Source of the DNA: an uncultured Neomegalonema sp.
GTDB taxonomy: Bacteria; Pseudomonadota; Alphaproteobacteria; Rhodobacterales; Rhodobacteraceae
Reading direction: 5' to 3'
Assembly (NCBI GenBank): GCA_937995735.1
Contig: CALKIZ010000101.1
Location: forward strand, 1-32,239
Length of the DNA: 32,239 bases
The notes under the pieces were generated by a model that worked only from the letters and a program-made list of their open reading frames with translations, had not been told where the DNA came from and ran no database searches. Within the stretch, counting starts at the first letter, position 1; each line of letters opens with the position of its first letter. Shown in pieces: positions 16,131 to 25,015 of this stretch. The position numbers were made by a program, and so were the translations under genes.

Positions 16131-17594
16131 CTACACAGACAGCGTTCGCCTCACAGCGTCCTGCCATCTGGTATATTTGGCCTCGCGTGTTGCATCGTCC
16201 ATCACCGGCGTAAATTGACGGTCAAGCGCCCAAGTTTCAGCAAAGCCAGCTTTGCCCGGGTAAATGCCGACTTTCATACCCGCAAGCCATGCTACACCAA
16301 GCGCAGTAGTTTCAAGGGTTCTCGGCCTATCGACAGGCGCGCCGAGAATGTCGCTGAGAAATTGCATCGTCCAGTTCGATGCTGTCATACCGCCATCTAC
16401 GCGCAAAACCGTTTCGCTGCTGCCAGCGTAATCTTTGTGCATTGCTTCCAGTAAATCACGGGTCTGAAAGCCGACACTTTCAAGGGCCGCTTTTGCCATC
16501 TCTGCCCGTCCGGTTCCTCGTGTAATGCCGAAAATGGCACCACGGCATTCACTGTCCCAATAGGGCGCGCCGAGGCCGGTAAAAGCAGGCACGAGCGTTA
16601 CCTCAGCGGTTTCATCCGCTTCACTGGCAAGGTCTTGGGTCTGCGTCGCATCCCTAATAATTTCCAGCCCATCGCGCAACCATTGCACCACCGCACCGGC
16701 AATAAAAATCGAACCTTCAAGGGCGTATGTGGGCTTGCCATCGAGCTGATACGCAATCGTCGTCAATAGCCTGTTTTTTGAAAGCGATGGTGTATCGCCC
16801 GTATTCAAAAGCGCGAAACAACCGGTTCCATATGTCGATTTCATCATACCCGGCTCGAAACAGGCTTGGCCAACCGTGGCGGCTTGTTGATCTCCCGCAA
16901 CGCCAAGGATCGGTATGGTTCCACCGAACAAGTCTGTTGTACCGAATTCAGCGGCGCTGTCGTGGACTTCCGGCATCATGGCAGCAGGAACGTTGAGCAG
17001 CTTCAACAGTTCCTCATCCCAACGCCCATCACGGATATTATAAAGCATGGTGCGCGCCGCATTAGTCGCGTCGGTAACATGGGATTTTCCATCTGTCAGA
17101 CGCCAAATCAAAAAACTGTCTATCGTCCCAAACAGCAGATCACCTGCCTCAGCCTTCGCACGCGCACCGGATATTGAATCAAGAATCCATGATAGCTTTG
17201 TCCCCGAAAAATACGGGTCGAGGAGCAAACCGGTTTTTTCGGAAACCATTGCCTCATTGCCATCCGCTTTTAGTTGCGCGCATATCTCTGCGGTGCGGCG
17301 GTCCTGCCAAACAATCGCGTTATGAATGGGCTTGCCGGTATGCTTATCCCAAACAACAGTTGTCTCTCGTTGATTGGTAATACCAATCGCTGCGATGGAT
17401 TCACCTTCAGCAGCTTTTCTTGCCGTCGATAGTGTCGTGTTCCAGATGTCTTCAGGATCATGTTCGACCCAGCCGGAAGCAGGAAAATGCTGGGCAAATT
17501 CTTCCTGCGCAGTCTTTACCACATGCATATCAGCATCGAAGAGGATTGCGCGCGAGGATGTGGTCCCCTGATCTATAGCAAGGATATGAGTCAT
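16131..17594 (-). CDS. glpK: Glycerol kinase
   Basis: A 487-residue FGGY-family kinase making sn-glycerol 3-phosphate from glycerol and ATP. The N-terminal phosphate-binding loop is [15 protein letters not shown]. The glycerol-binding region includes [13 protein letters not shown] and the catalytic Asp in [13 protein letters not shown]. The FGGY C-terminal signature lies around [19 protein letters not shown]. The length is close to the E. coli enzyme. It follows glpD by 59 bp and precedes the renalase-like gene, inside the glpR operon. Confidence 0.97.
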   Translation of the reverse strand: MTHILAIDQGTTSSRAILFDADMHVVKTAQEEFAQHFPASGWVEHDPEDIWNTTLSTARKAAEGESIAAIGITNQRETTVVWDKHTGKPIHNAIVWQDRRTAEICAQLKADGNEAMVSEKTGLLLDPYFSGTKLSWILDSISGARAKAEAGDLLFGTIDSFLIWRLTDGKSHVTDATNAARTMLYNIRDGRWDEELLKLLNVPAAMMPEVHDSAAEFGTTDLFGGTIPILGVAGDQQAATVGQACFEPGMMKSTYGTGCFALLNTGDTPSLSKNRLLTTIAYQLDGKPTYALEGSIFIAGAVVQWLRDGLEIIRDATQTQDLASEADETAEVTLVPAFTGLGAPYWDSECRGAIFGITRGTGRAEMAKAALESVGFQTRDLLEAMHKDYAGSSETVLRVDGGMTASNWTMQFLSDILGAPVDRPRTLETTALGVAWLAGMKVGIYPGKAGFAETWALDRQFTPVMDDATREAKYTRWQDAVRRTLSV

Positions 17595-17653
17595 GGCAAA
17601 GCCTCCGGCTTACTGATCGTCACTCTGATATCGACGGAACCGAGTCCGTCAAG

Positions 17654-19165
17654 TCACTCTGCCGCCGTTGCAGTATCATCGCGCCGGTTCTGCATCCAAG
17701 TTTCCAGACGGTCTTTATCATCTTCGGAAACCCGCAATCCAATTTTTGAGCGCCGATAGAGAACGTCCTCTGCTGTGCGCGCCCATTCTTTATCCATTAA
17801 CCAACAGACTTCACGTTCGTATAGATTCCAGCCAAAATGGATTCCGAGACTTTCGAGAGACGTAGCATCGCCCAGCATCTTTGGTGTGTCCGTTCCATAA
17901 GCGCGTACCAACCGCAAAGCCCAAGCCGGATCAAGGAACGGATACCCGCCTTGTATCACGCTCGTTAATGTCTTCACCCCATCAACAGGAAAATCCCCCC
18001 CCGGTAGAGGCAGACCGGCAGTCCAAGCCGGGTCCAAATCGTCATGATAGGGGCGCAGCATCTCAACGGCCTTTTCCGCCAACCGGCGATAAGTCGTGAT
18101 CTTGCCACCGAAAATATTCAACAGAGGAGCTTGCCCCTTGCCGCCCTCGATTTTGAGAACATAATCACGTGTTGCATCCGTGGCAGAGGATGCACCGTCA
18201 TCATAGAGAGGCCGCACTCCAGCATAGGTCCATACGATGTCGTCATGGGTCACTGGTTTAGCGAAATATTCCGAAGCTGCTTTTAAAAGATAATCTGCCT
18301 CTTCGGGGGTACAGACGGCTTTACTGGGGTCTTCCGTTTGTTCGGCGTCTGTTGTTCCGATCAAGGTGAAGTCTGTTTCATACGGAATGGCAAAGACGAT
18401 CCGCCCGTCGCCCTGTTGAAAGATATAAGGTTTTCCATGGGTGAACAGTTGCTTTGTGACGATGTGAGAGCCTCGGACAAGCCTAATTTTGTCACTTGTA
18501 TTCATCCTCAGACCATTACGGATAATATCTTCCACCCAAGGCCCGCCCGCATTGACGATAGTCTTTGACTCAATCTCTCTGGTTGCGCCGCTTTCCTGAT
18601 CGTTCAGAGTTATCTTCCAAATGTCGCCTTGCCGTTCCGCAGAAGTCATGCGGGTGCGGGTTAGAATTTCCGCACCGCGATCCGCCGCATCGCGCGCATT
18701 AAGGACGACGAGGCGGGCATCTTCTACCCAACAATCAGAGTATTCATATCCGTGGGTATAACTGTCTTTCAAAACAACGCCGGTGACGTCGCTTGTCAGA
18801 TCAAGACTTTTTGTTGCGGGCAAAACCTTCCGGCCACCAAGATGATCATAAATGAATAATCCGAGGCGGATAAGCCAACGCGGGCGAAGCCCTTTGTGAT
18901 GAGGTAAGACAAAACGGAGCGGCCACGAAATGTGAGGCATTGCTTGCAACAACCGCTCACGCTCAATCAACGCCTGACGGACCAGTCGGAACTCGTAATA
19001 TTCCAGGTAGCGCAATCCGCCGTGAAACAGCTTTGTCGAAGCGGATGAGGTTGCTTGCGCAAGGTCAGCTTGTTCGCACAACGCCACAGATAAGCCGCGT
19101 CCCGCTGCGTCACGGGCAATTCCAACACCGTTCACGCCGCCACCGACGATGAAAATATCATACAT
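17654..19165 (-). CDS. glpD: Aerobic glycerol-3-phosphate dehydrogenase
   Basis: A 503-residue membrane-associated FAD enzyme that oxidises glycerol 3-phosphate to dihydroxyacetone phosphate and passes electrons to quinone. The FAD motif is FIVGGGVNGVGIARDAAGRG near residue 8. The DAO-family segments SSASTKLFHGGLRYLEYYEF and NIFGGKITTYRRLAE are present. A C-terminal cap domain ends YRRSKIGLRVSEDDKDRL. Its start overlaps the glpR stop by 8 bp, with AGGA upstream inside glpR, showing translational coupling. The glpR-glpD-glpK order makes one catabolic operon. Confidence 0.96.
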   Translation of the reverse strand: MYDIFIVGGGVNGVGIARDAAGRGLSVALCEQADLAQATSSASTKLFHGGLRYLEYYEFRLVRQALIERERLLQAMPHISWPLRFVLPHHKGLRPRWLIRLGLFIYDHLGGRKVLPATKSLDLTSDVTGVVLKDSYTHGYEYSDCWVEDARLVVLNARDAADRGAEILTRTRMTSAERQGDIWKITLNDQESGATREIESKTIVNAGGPWVEDIIRNGLRMNTSDKIRLVRGSHIVTKQLFTHGKPYIFQQGDGRIVFAIPYETDFTLIGTTDAEQTEDPSKAVCTPEEADYLLKAASEYFAKPVTHDDIVWTYAGVRPLYDDGASSATDATRDYVLKIEGGKGQAPLLNIFGGKITTYRRLAEKAVEMLRPYHDDLDPAWTAGLPLPGGDFPVDGVKTLTSVIQGGYPFLDPAWALRLVRAYGTDTPKMLGDATSLESLGIHFGWNLYEREVCWLMDKEWARTAEDVLYRRSKIGLRVSEDDKDRLETWMQNRRDDTATAAE

Positions 19166-20000
19166 GTGCGGCTTCCTGTTCTGATGTTCGTTTTACTAAA
19201 TGGTCAGCTTCTTCGGTTGTGCGCCCAGACGCAGATTTTGCTTCCAATATTTCAATCGTAACCCCATGCGCTTTGCACGCGCGCACAAATTCTACAGGTG
19301 GCAAACGATCCGTGACGAATATATCAATCCGGTCAAGGCCGCATATCCGCATGGGTGCTGTGCGTTCGAACTTCAGGTGATCCGCAACGAGAATTACCTT
19401 TCGCGCCGAATCAAGAATAGCCCGCGCGACGCTGACTTCCCGTTGATCGTAGTCCAGGATGGCTCCGTCACTATCAATCGCCGAGCCGCCAATGACAGCG
19501 AAGTCCGCTTTGTACTGACGGATAAAATCAACAGCCGCTTCCCCGACGATACCGCCATCGGCTTGACGAACGACTCCACCGGCGAGGATTAATTCCTTAT
19601 TTGGCGTTCGATTTAGAATATTAATAACATTTAGATTATTTGTAATTACAACCAATCCACTATGATCGGTTAAAGCCCGCGCAACCTGTTCCGTTGTAGT
19701 GCCGATGTTGAGCATTACCGAACAATTTTCCGGGATCAGCGCCGCCGTAGCCGCTCCGATCAAACGCTTTTCTTCGGATGCGAGATTTCGCCGCTCTTCA
19801 TAGGCCACATTGAAAACGCTGTTTGCGGGCATCGCACCGCCATGGACCCTGCTGAGCAATCCACGCTGGCAAAGGTCATTTAAATCCCGGCGAATTGTTT
19901 GCGGCGTCACCGCAAATGTCTGGGCAAGCATATCGACACCCACGCGCCCTTCGGTCCGGGCCGCTGTCAGGATATCTTGTTGTCGCCCTGTAAGTTCCAT
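19158..20000 (-). CDS. glpR: DeoR-family glycerol regulon repressor
   Basis: A 280-residue DeoR regulator. The N-terminal winged helix is RQQDILTAARTEGRVGVDML then TPQTIRRDLNDLCQRG and LSRVHGGAM. The sugar-phosphate-sensing C-terminal domain includes MLNIGTTTEQVARAL, with the GTTT effector loop, and IGGSAIDSDGAILDYDQREV. It is the first gene of the minus-strand operon, divergent from glpV. By analogy with GlpR it would repress both directions and be released by glycerol 3-phosphate. AAGG lies 8 nt before the ATG. Confidence 0.93.
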   Translation of the reverse strand: MELTGRQQDILTAARTEGRVGVDMLAQTFAVTPQTIRRDLNDLCQRGLLSRVHGGAMPANSVFNVAYEERRNLASEEKRLIGAATAALIPENCSVMLNIGTTTEQVARALTDHSGLVVITNNLNVINILNRTPNKELILAGGVVRQADGGIVGEAAVDFIRQYKADFAVIGGSAIDSDGAILDYDQREVSVARAILDSARKVILVADHLKFERTAPMRICGLDRIDIFVTDRLPPVEFVRACKAHGVTIEILEAKSASGRTTEEADHLVKRTSEQEAAHV

Positions 20001-20026
20001 GGAGTGCCTTTTTGCTTTCTCTATGC

Positions 20027-20054
20027 AGAATACAAGTTTTCACTTGACGCTCAA
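20027..20054 (-). promoter_or_regulatory. Putative glpR-glpD-glpK promoter
   Basis: On the minus strand TTGAGC (plus 20049-20054) and TATTCT (plus 20027-20032) are separated by 16 nt, a sigma-70-like arrangement. The -35 box lies inside the palindrome at 20042-20056, so a repressor bound there would block it. A start about 20 nt before the glpR ATG would give a short leader. Confidence 0.5.
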
Positions 20055-20056
20055 GT
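20042..20056. promoter_or_regulatory. Palindrome in the glpR-glpV divergent promoter region (candidate operator 1)
   Basis: A perfect 15-bp inverted repeat, ACTTGA-CGC-TCAAGT. It overlaps the putative -35 box of the glpR operon and a TTGACG box reading toward glpV. Its position and symmetry suit a repressor site, with GlpR the obvious candidate. Confidence 0.5.
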
Positions 20057-20085
20057 CATTTTCGTTTGAGCATAAGACGAACATG
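20057..20085. promoter_or_regulatory. Inverted repeat with TTCG half-sites (candidate GlpR operator 2)
   Basis: The 11-nt arms CATTTTCGTTT and AGACGAACATG match at 9 of 11 positions around a 7-nt spacer. The right arm reads CATGTTCGTCT on the other strand, close to the ATGTTCG half-site of the E. coli GlpR operator. It lies between the two divergent promoters, 30 bp before the glpV start. Confidence 0.6.
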
Positions 20086-20114
20086 AAACACAAATAAAAT
20101 ACTGGGAGGAAGCT

Positions 20115-21851
20115 ATGCGTAAACAGCTATTGTCGGCTGTGGCGGCACTGGCCGTGTTAACCACCGCTCCAGCGGCGTGGGCAGATATGGCGGCAGCAAA
20201 AAAGTGGATCGGTGAAGAGTTCCAACCATCCGCACTTTCCAAATCTGAACAAGAAGCCGAGATGGAATGGTTCATCAAGGCCGCTGAGCCATTCAAAGGT
20301 ATGGAAATTAATGTACTGTCGGAAACAATTCCGACGCATACCTATGAAAGCCAAACCCTCACCAAAGCATTCGAAGATATTACCGGCATCAAAGTTAATC
20401 ACCAACTGCTTGGTGAAGGTGAAGTTGTTCAGGCCGTTCAAACGCAGATGCAAACGGGCCGGAATCTTTATGATGCCTACATCAACGATTCCGATTTGAT
20501 CGGTACACACTCGCGTTTACAGCTTGCGGTGAATCTCACCGATTTCATGAAAGGCGAAGGCAAAGATGTCACCAATCCGGGTATCGACCTCGAGGATTTT
20601 GTTGGCATATCCTTCACTACCGGACCGGATGGCAGTCTCTATCAACTACCCGATCAGCAATTTGCGAACCTCTATTGGTTCCGTAAAGACTGGTTTGATC
20701 GCGAAGACCTGCAAAAACAGTTCAAAGAAAAATACGGGTATGATCTAGGCGTTCCGGTGAACTGGTCGGCCTATGAGGACATTGCAGAATTCTTCTCTGA
20801 AGACGTCAAAGAGATCGACGGCGTGGCGGTGTATGGTCACATGGATTATGGCAAGCGCGCGCCTGATCTGGGCTGGCGGATGACCGATGCATGGCTGTCG
20901 ATGGCCGGTGCAGGATCAAAAGGCTTTCCGAACGGTGTGCCAATTGATGAATGGGGCATCCGCATGGAAGCCGGTTCTTGTAATCCTGCCGGAGCGAGTG
21001 TGTCGCGCGGTGGTGGCGCAAATGGACCTGCGGCAGTTTACGCTATTCGCAAATGGGATGAGTGGCTGCGTAAATATGCGCCTCCGGGTTCGGCGAACTA
21101 TGATTTCTATCAATCGCTGCCTGCCTTGTCGCAAGGCAATGTGGCGCAACAAATTTTCTGGTACACCGCCTTTACCGCGTCGATGGTTGCGCCCCAATCA
21201 GAAGGCAACAATACTGTCGATGAAGACGGCGCTCCCCTATGGCGGATGGCACCATCGCCACACGGTCCATACTGGGAAGATGGTCAAAAGCTCGGTTATC
21301 AGGATGCCGGTTCGTGGACGCTGTTTAAATCAACTCCGGTTGATCGTCAGAAAGCAGCTTGGCTCTATGCTCAATTCGTGACCTCGAAAACTGTCGATGT
21401 GAAAAAGTCCCACACAGGTCTTACTTTCATCCGCGACTCCACGATCAACCACGAAAGCTTTACCGAGCGCGCGCCAAAGCTCGGCGGCTTGGTCGAGTTT
21501 TACCGCTCGCCTGACAGGGTGATGTGGTCGCCTACCGGCGTCAACGTGCCAGACTATCCGAAGCTCGCTCAAATCTGGTGGCAGCAAATCGGGGATGTGA
21601 ACTCGGGAGCCTTTACACCGCAAGAAGCGATGGATCGACTTGCCGAAGAGATGGACATCACCATGGCTCGTATGCAGCGCGCTGACGAAGGTGCGAACGT
21701 CTACGGCGGTTGTGGCCCGCGTTTGAATGATGAGAAAGATCCATCGGAATGGCTTGGCAAAGGCGGCGCGAAAGCGAAACTTGCCAATGAAAAGCCGAAG
21801 GGAAAAACCGTCAATTATGACGAGTTGATCAAACGCTGGTCTGCTAAATAA
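20115..21851 (+). CDS. glpV: Glycerol ABC transporter, periplasmic substrate-binding protein
   Basis: A 578-residue binding protein with a cleavable signal peptide (about residues 1-23, ending AAWA). It is much longer than ordinary CUT1 binding proteins (about 430 residues), which is characteristic of the GlpV type of rhizobial glycerol importers. Recognisable stretches include NVLSETIPTHTYESQTLTKA, DLIGTHSRLQ and YRSPDRVMWSPTGVNVPDYP. GGGAGGA sits 4-5 nt before the ATG, a very strong ribosome-binding site. It is the first gene of the transporter operon, divergent from glpR. Assignment rests on resemblance plus the glpK/glpD/glpR context. Confidence 0.9.
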   Translation: MRKQLLSAVAALAVLTTAPAAWADMAAAKKWIGEEFQPSALSKSEQEAEMEWFIKAAEPFKGMEINVLSETIPTHTYESQTLTKAFEDITGIKVNHQLLGEGEVVQAVQTQMQTGRNLYDAYINDSDLIGTHSRLQLAVNLTDFMKGEGKDVTNPGIDLEDFVGISFTTGPDGSLYQLPDQQFANLYWFRKDWFDREDLQKQFKEKYGYDLGVPVNWSAYEDIAEFFSEDVKEIDGVAVYGHMDYGKRAPDLGWRMTDAWLSMAGAGSKGFPNGVPIDEWGIRMEAGSCNPAGASVSRGGGANGPAAVYAIRKWDEWLRKYAPPGSANYDFYQSLPALSQGNVAQQIFWYTAFTASMVAPQSEGNNTVDEDGAPLWRMAPSPHGPYWEDGQKLGYQDAGSWTLFKSTPVDRQKAAWLYAQFVTSKTVDVKKSHTGLTFIRDSTINHESFTERAPKLGGLVEFYRSPDRVMWSPTGVNVPDYPKLAQIWWQQIGDVNSGAFTPQEAMDRLAEEMDITMARMQRADEGANVYGGCGPRLNDEKDPSEWLGKGGAKAKLANEKPKGKTVNYDELIKRWSAK

Positions 21852-21902
21852 GATAGGTCACCGGCAAAGGGCAGTTTTACCCTGAAAGATTGTTCCTTTC
21901 CT

Positions 21903-21930
21903 GCCTCCTCCTGAATCATCGGGAGGAGGC
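21903..21930 (+). terminator. Stable hairpin between glpV and glpS
   Basis: A perfect 9-bp stem (GCCTCCTCC / GGAGGAGGC) with a 10-nt loop lies about 50 bp after the glpV stop. No T-run follows directly. Such intercistronic hairpins after binding-protein genes often stabilise the upstream message or partly end transcription, giving excess binding protein over membrane subunits. The 5' arm could also mask Shine-Dalgarno-like sequence. Confidence 0.6.
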
Positions 21931-22007
21931 TTGAGTACAAAATTTGTTTTTCACTTTTCTATCACATCTGAAAGGGCGAATTTTCGCCACTGGAAAGCCA
22001 TGTTCAA

Positions 22008-23069
22008 ATGACGATTGAATTGAGGAATGTTGCTAAAAACGTCGGTGGGGAAACTCATATCTACGACACAAGTGTGCGGTTTGCTGAGACGGGTTTTAAT
22101 GTTCTTCTTGGCGAAACCCGTGCAGGAAAAACGACACTTATCAAACTAATCGCGGGCCTCGAACGACCAACATCCGGTGAAATTTGGATTAAAGGGCGGG
22201 ACGTGACAACACTATCGCCGCAAAAGCGTAATGTCAGCCTCGTGCATCAGTTCTTTGTCAACTATCCGAACATGAATGTCTTTGAAAATATTGCATCGCC
22301 ATTGCGCGTTGCCGGTGTTGGCCGAAAGGAACGCAAGCGGCGTGTTGAAGAGGCCGCTGAACTCATGCGCCTGACACCGATGTTGAAACGGCGGCCTTCT
22401 GAGCTTTCGGGCGGCCAACAACAGCGCACCGCATTGGCCCGCGCCATTGTCAAAGACTCAGATGTTGTGCTCTTCGATGAACCTCTCGCAAATCTTGACT
22501 ACAAATTGCGTGAGGAGTTGCGGGATGAACTGCCACGTTTGCTGGCAGGACGGGGGGCGATTGTCGTTTATGCGACATCGGAACCCCATGAGGCGCTGCT
22601 CCTAGGTGGTCATACCGCAACAATGAAGGAAGGCCGCGTCACACAGTTTGGCGAGACATCAAAGGTCTTTCGTCAACCGAACAATCTTGACACGGCTCGG
22701 GTATTTTCTGATCCGCCAATGAATGCGGCATCGGTTATCAAACAAGGCAATGAGATCGTCATGGATACTGCGCGCTGGCGCGTACCTGACGCGCTCAAGA
22801 ATGCCCCTGACGGCGCTTATACACTCGGCCTTCATCCTCATACTGTGACGCCTGTGCAGGAAAACACAGAGGCGGTGCAGGTACAGGGGAAAGTGATCGT
22901 CACAGAATTGAGCGGCTCGGAAAGCATCGCACATTTCACGCGCGGCGGTGAAGATTGGGTATCGCAAGCACATGGCGTTCACGCTTTTAAAGTCGGCGAA
23001 ACCCATGATTTTTATTTCGACGCCGCGCGCGGATTATATTTCGGCAGCGATGGGAGGCTGGTTGCCTGA
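22008..23069 (+). CDS. glpS: Glycerol ABC transporter ATPase GlpS (degenerate H-loop)
   Basis: A 353-residue MalK/CUT1-type ATPase: nucleotide-binding domain followed by a C-terminal OB-like regulatory domain. Walker A is GETRAGKT (35-42), Q-loop Gln81, signature LSGGQ (133-137), and Walker B plus catalytic Glu VVLFDEP (D157, E158). The H-loop, normally VTHDQ, reads ATSEP with Ser191 in place of the switch His. It is the partner of GlpT in a heterodimer. It starts 156 bp after glpV and overlaps glpT by one base (TGATG). Confidence 0.9.
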   Translation: MTIELRNVAKNVGGETHIYDTSVRFAETGFNVLLGETRAGKTTLIKLIAGLERPTSGEIWIKGRDVTTLSPQKRNVSLVHQFFVNYPNMNVFENIASPLRVAGVGRKERKRRVEEAAELMRLTPMLKRRPSELSGGQQQRTALARAIVKDSDVVLFDEPLANLDYKLREELRDELPRLLAGRGAIVVYATSEPHEALLLGGHTATMKEGRVTQFGETSKVFRQPNNLDTARVFSDPPMNAASVIKQGNEIVMDTARWRVPDALKNAPDGAYTLGLHPHTVTPVQENTEAVQVQGKVIVTELSGSESIAHFTRGGEDWVSQAHGVHAFKVGETHDFYFDAARGLYFGSDGRLVA

Positions 23070-24142
23070 TGGCCCGCATAACCCTCGATAATTTACGTCA
23101 TTCATATTTGCCTAATCCAAAATCTGATGAAGATTACGCGCTTCAGCAGATTGACTTGGAATGGCAGGACGGCGGCGCTTATGCATTGCTCGGCCCATCC
23201 GGTTGCGGCAAGTCCACTTTGCTCAATATTATCTCCGGCCTTATTGAGCCGACTCAGGGGCGCATTCTGTTTGGCGATGTTGATGTCACAAACGTGCCCC
23301 CTGCTGCGCGCAATATCGCGCAAGTTTTTCAGTTTCCTGTCATTTACGACACCATGACCGTCTACGATAATCTGGCTTTTCCATTGCGAAATCGCGGCGT
23401 CGGAAAAGCTCAGGTCGATGCCCGTGTGCGCGAGATTGCCGAGATGATCGACATGACGGATATGCTGAACCGGCGCGCGGCGAACCTGACCCCTGATAAC
23501 AAGCAAAAGATTTCCATGGGACGCGGGTTGGTGCGTGATGATGTGAATGTCATTATGTTCGATGAACCGCTAACGGTTATCGACCCGCACTTAAAATGGA
23601 AGCTGCGCTCGAAGCTGCGAGAGCTGCATGAGCGGATTAATCTCACAATGATCTACGTCACCCATGACCAAACCGAGGCACTGACTTTTGCCGATCAGGT
23701 TGTTGTCATGGATGAAGGCGTTGTTGTGCAGATTGGAACGCCGGTAGAATTGTTCGAGCGGCCCACGCATACTTTTGTTGGTCACTTCATTGGTTCACCG
23801 GGGATGAACTTGCTGCCCTGCGAAGTCCGCGAAGGCCAAGCATTTTTCCACGACTCGCATGTGCCGGTTGAAGGCGGAAAAACCTCTGCCGCTGGATCGC
23901 GCTTAGAAATAGGTGTGCGGCCTGAGTTTGTGTCTTTCGCGTCTGAAGGACTTTCTGTCGATGTCGTAAAGATTACGGATGCTGGTCGTCACAGGATTGT
24001 CGAAACGCGAGCGGGCGATACGGCAATAAAATTATTCGTTGATGATGGAATGTCTATTCCTGAAGGAACCGCTCATCTTGCATTTGATCAAAACCGGACA
24101 CGGGTTTATGCCGATGGATGGCTCGCAGAGGAGAGTCGGTAA
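23069..24142 (+). CDS. glpT: Glycerol ABC transporter ATPase GlpT (degenerate signature)
   Basis: A 357-residue MalK/CUT1-type ATPase. Walker A is GPSGCGKS (42-49), Q-loop Gln88 (VFQFP), Walker B with catalytic Glu IMFDEP (D165, E166), and an intact H-loop VTHDQ (H199). The ABC signature LSGGQ is replaced by LTPDN (140-144). The C-terminal regulatory domain follows (about 245-357). This is not the E. coli glycerol-3-phosphate antiporter of the same symbol. It overlaps glpS by one base and abuts the next gene directly (TAA then ATG). Confidence 0.9.
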   Translation: MARITLDNLRHSYLPNPKSDEDYALQQIDLEWQDGGAYALLGPSGCGKSTLLNIISGLIEPTQGRILFGDVDVTNVPPAARNIAQVFQFPVIYDTMTVYDNLAFPLRNRGVGKAQVDARVREIAEMIDMTDMLNRRAANLTPDNKQKISMGRGLVRDDVNVIMFDEPLTVIDPHLKWKLRSKLRELHERINLTMIYVTHDQTEALTFADQVVVMDEGVVVQIGTPVELFERPTHTFVGHFIGSPGMNLLPCEVREGQAFFHDSHVPVEGGKTSAAGSRLEIGVRPEFVSFASEGLSVDVVKITDAGRHRIVETRAGDTAIKLFVDDGMSIPEGTAHLAFDQNRTRVYADGWLAEESR

Positions 24143-25015
24143 ATGGCTGCAAAGACTGAAAACCAGCGGGCTTGGTTCTTTGTGATCCCGGTAATCTTGC
24201 TCGTCGCCTTTAACGCCATTGTACCGCTCATGACGGTGGTGAACTATTCGGTGCAGGAGACATTCGGTAATAACCAGTTCTTTTGGTCGGGCGTGACGTG
24301 GTTTGAAGAGACGCTAAAATCTGAGCGATTTCAGGCCGCGTTAGGACGCCAACTTTTATTCACTGCGATTATTTTAGCGATCGAAATTCCACTCGGTATT
24401 GCGATTGCTTTATCAATGCCGCGCAGTGGGCCGTGGGTCTCTGTCTGCCTTGTCCTTATGTCCCTGCCATTACTCATTCCTTGGAATGTCGTAGGTTCAA
24501 TGTGGAATATCTTTGCGCTGCCGGACATTGGCTTGCTTGGTTACACACTGAACGCAATGGGTTTCAATTACGACTATACACAGCAACCACTCGCAGCGTG
24601 GGCTACCCTGATCGCGATGGATGTATGGCACTGGACATCACTCGTTGTCTTGCTGTCTTACGCAGGCTTAATCTCAATTCCGGATGCATATTATCAAGCG
24701 GCCAAAATTGATGGTGCGGGTAAGTGGGCGGTGTTTCGCCATATCCAACTCCCCAAGATGAAGCGAGTGCTGACCATCGCTATTCTGCTGCGATTTATGG
24801 ATAGCTTTATGATTTATACCGAGCCTTTCGTTTTGACAGGGGGCGGCCCCGGTAATGCGACCACATTCCTGTCGATTGATCTGGTCAAGAAAGCGCTGGG
24901 TGAATTTGACCTTGGACCAGCGGCGGCAATGAGCCTGATCTACTTCTTGATCACCCTGCTCGTTAGTTGGTTGTTCTACACAGTGATGATGCGTAATGAA
25001 GGGGAAGAGTCATGA
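24143..25015 (+). CDS. glpP: Glycerol ABC transporter permease GlpP
   Basis: A 290-residue inner-membrane permease of the MalF/UgpA type with six hydrophobic segments. The cytoplasmic EAA loop that contacts the ATPases reads QAAKIDGAGKWAVFRHIQLP. It starts immediately after the glpT stop and overlaps glpQ by four bases (ATGA), so the operon is tightly coupled. It forms the channel with GlpQ. Confidence 0.9.
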   Translation: MAAKTENQRAWFFVIPVILLVAFNAIVPLMTVVNYSVQETFGNNQFFWSGVTWFEETLKSERFQAALGRQLLFTAIILAIEIPLGIAIALSMPRSGPWVSVCLVLMSLPLLIPWNVVGSMWNIFALPDIGLLGYTLNAMGFNYDYTQQPLAAWATLIAMDVWHWTSLVVLLSYAGLISIPDAYYQAAKIDGAGKWAVFRHIQLPKMKRVLTIAILLRFMDSFMIYTEPFVLTGGGPGNATTFLSIDLVKKALGEFDLGPAAAMSLIYFLITLLVSWLFYTVMMRNEGEES

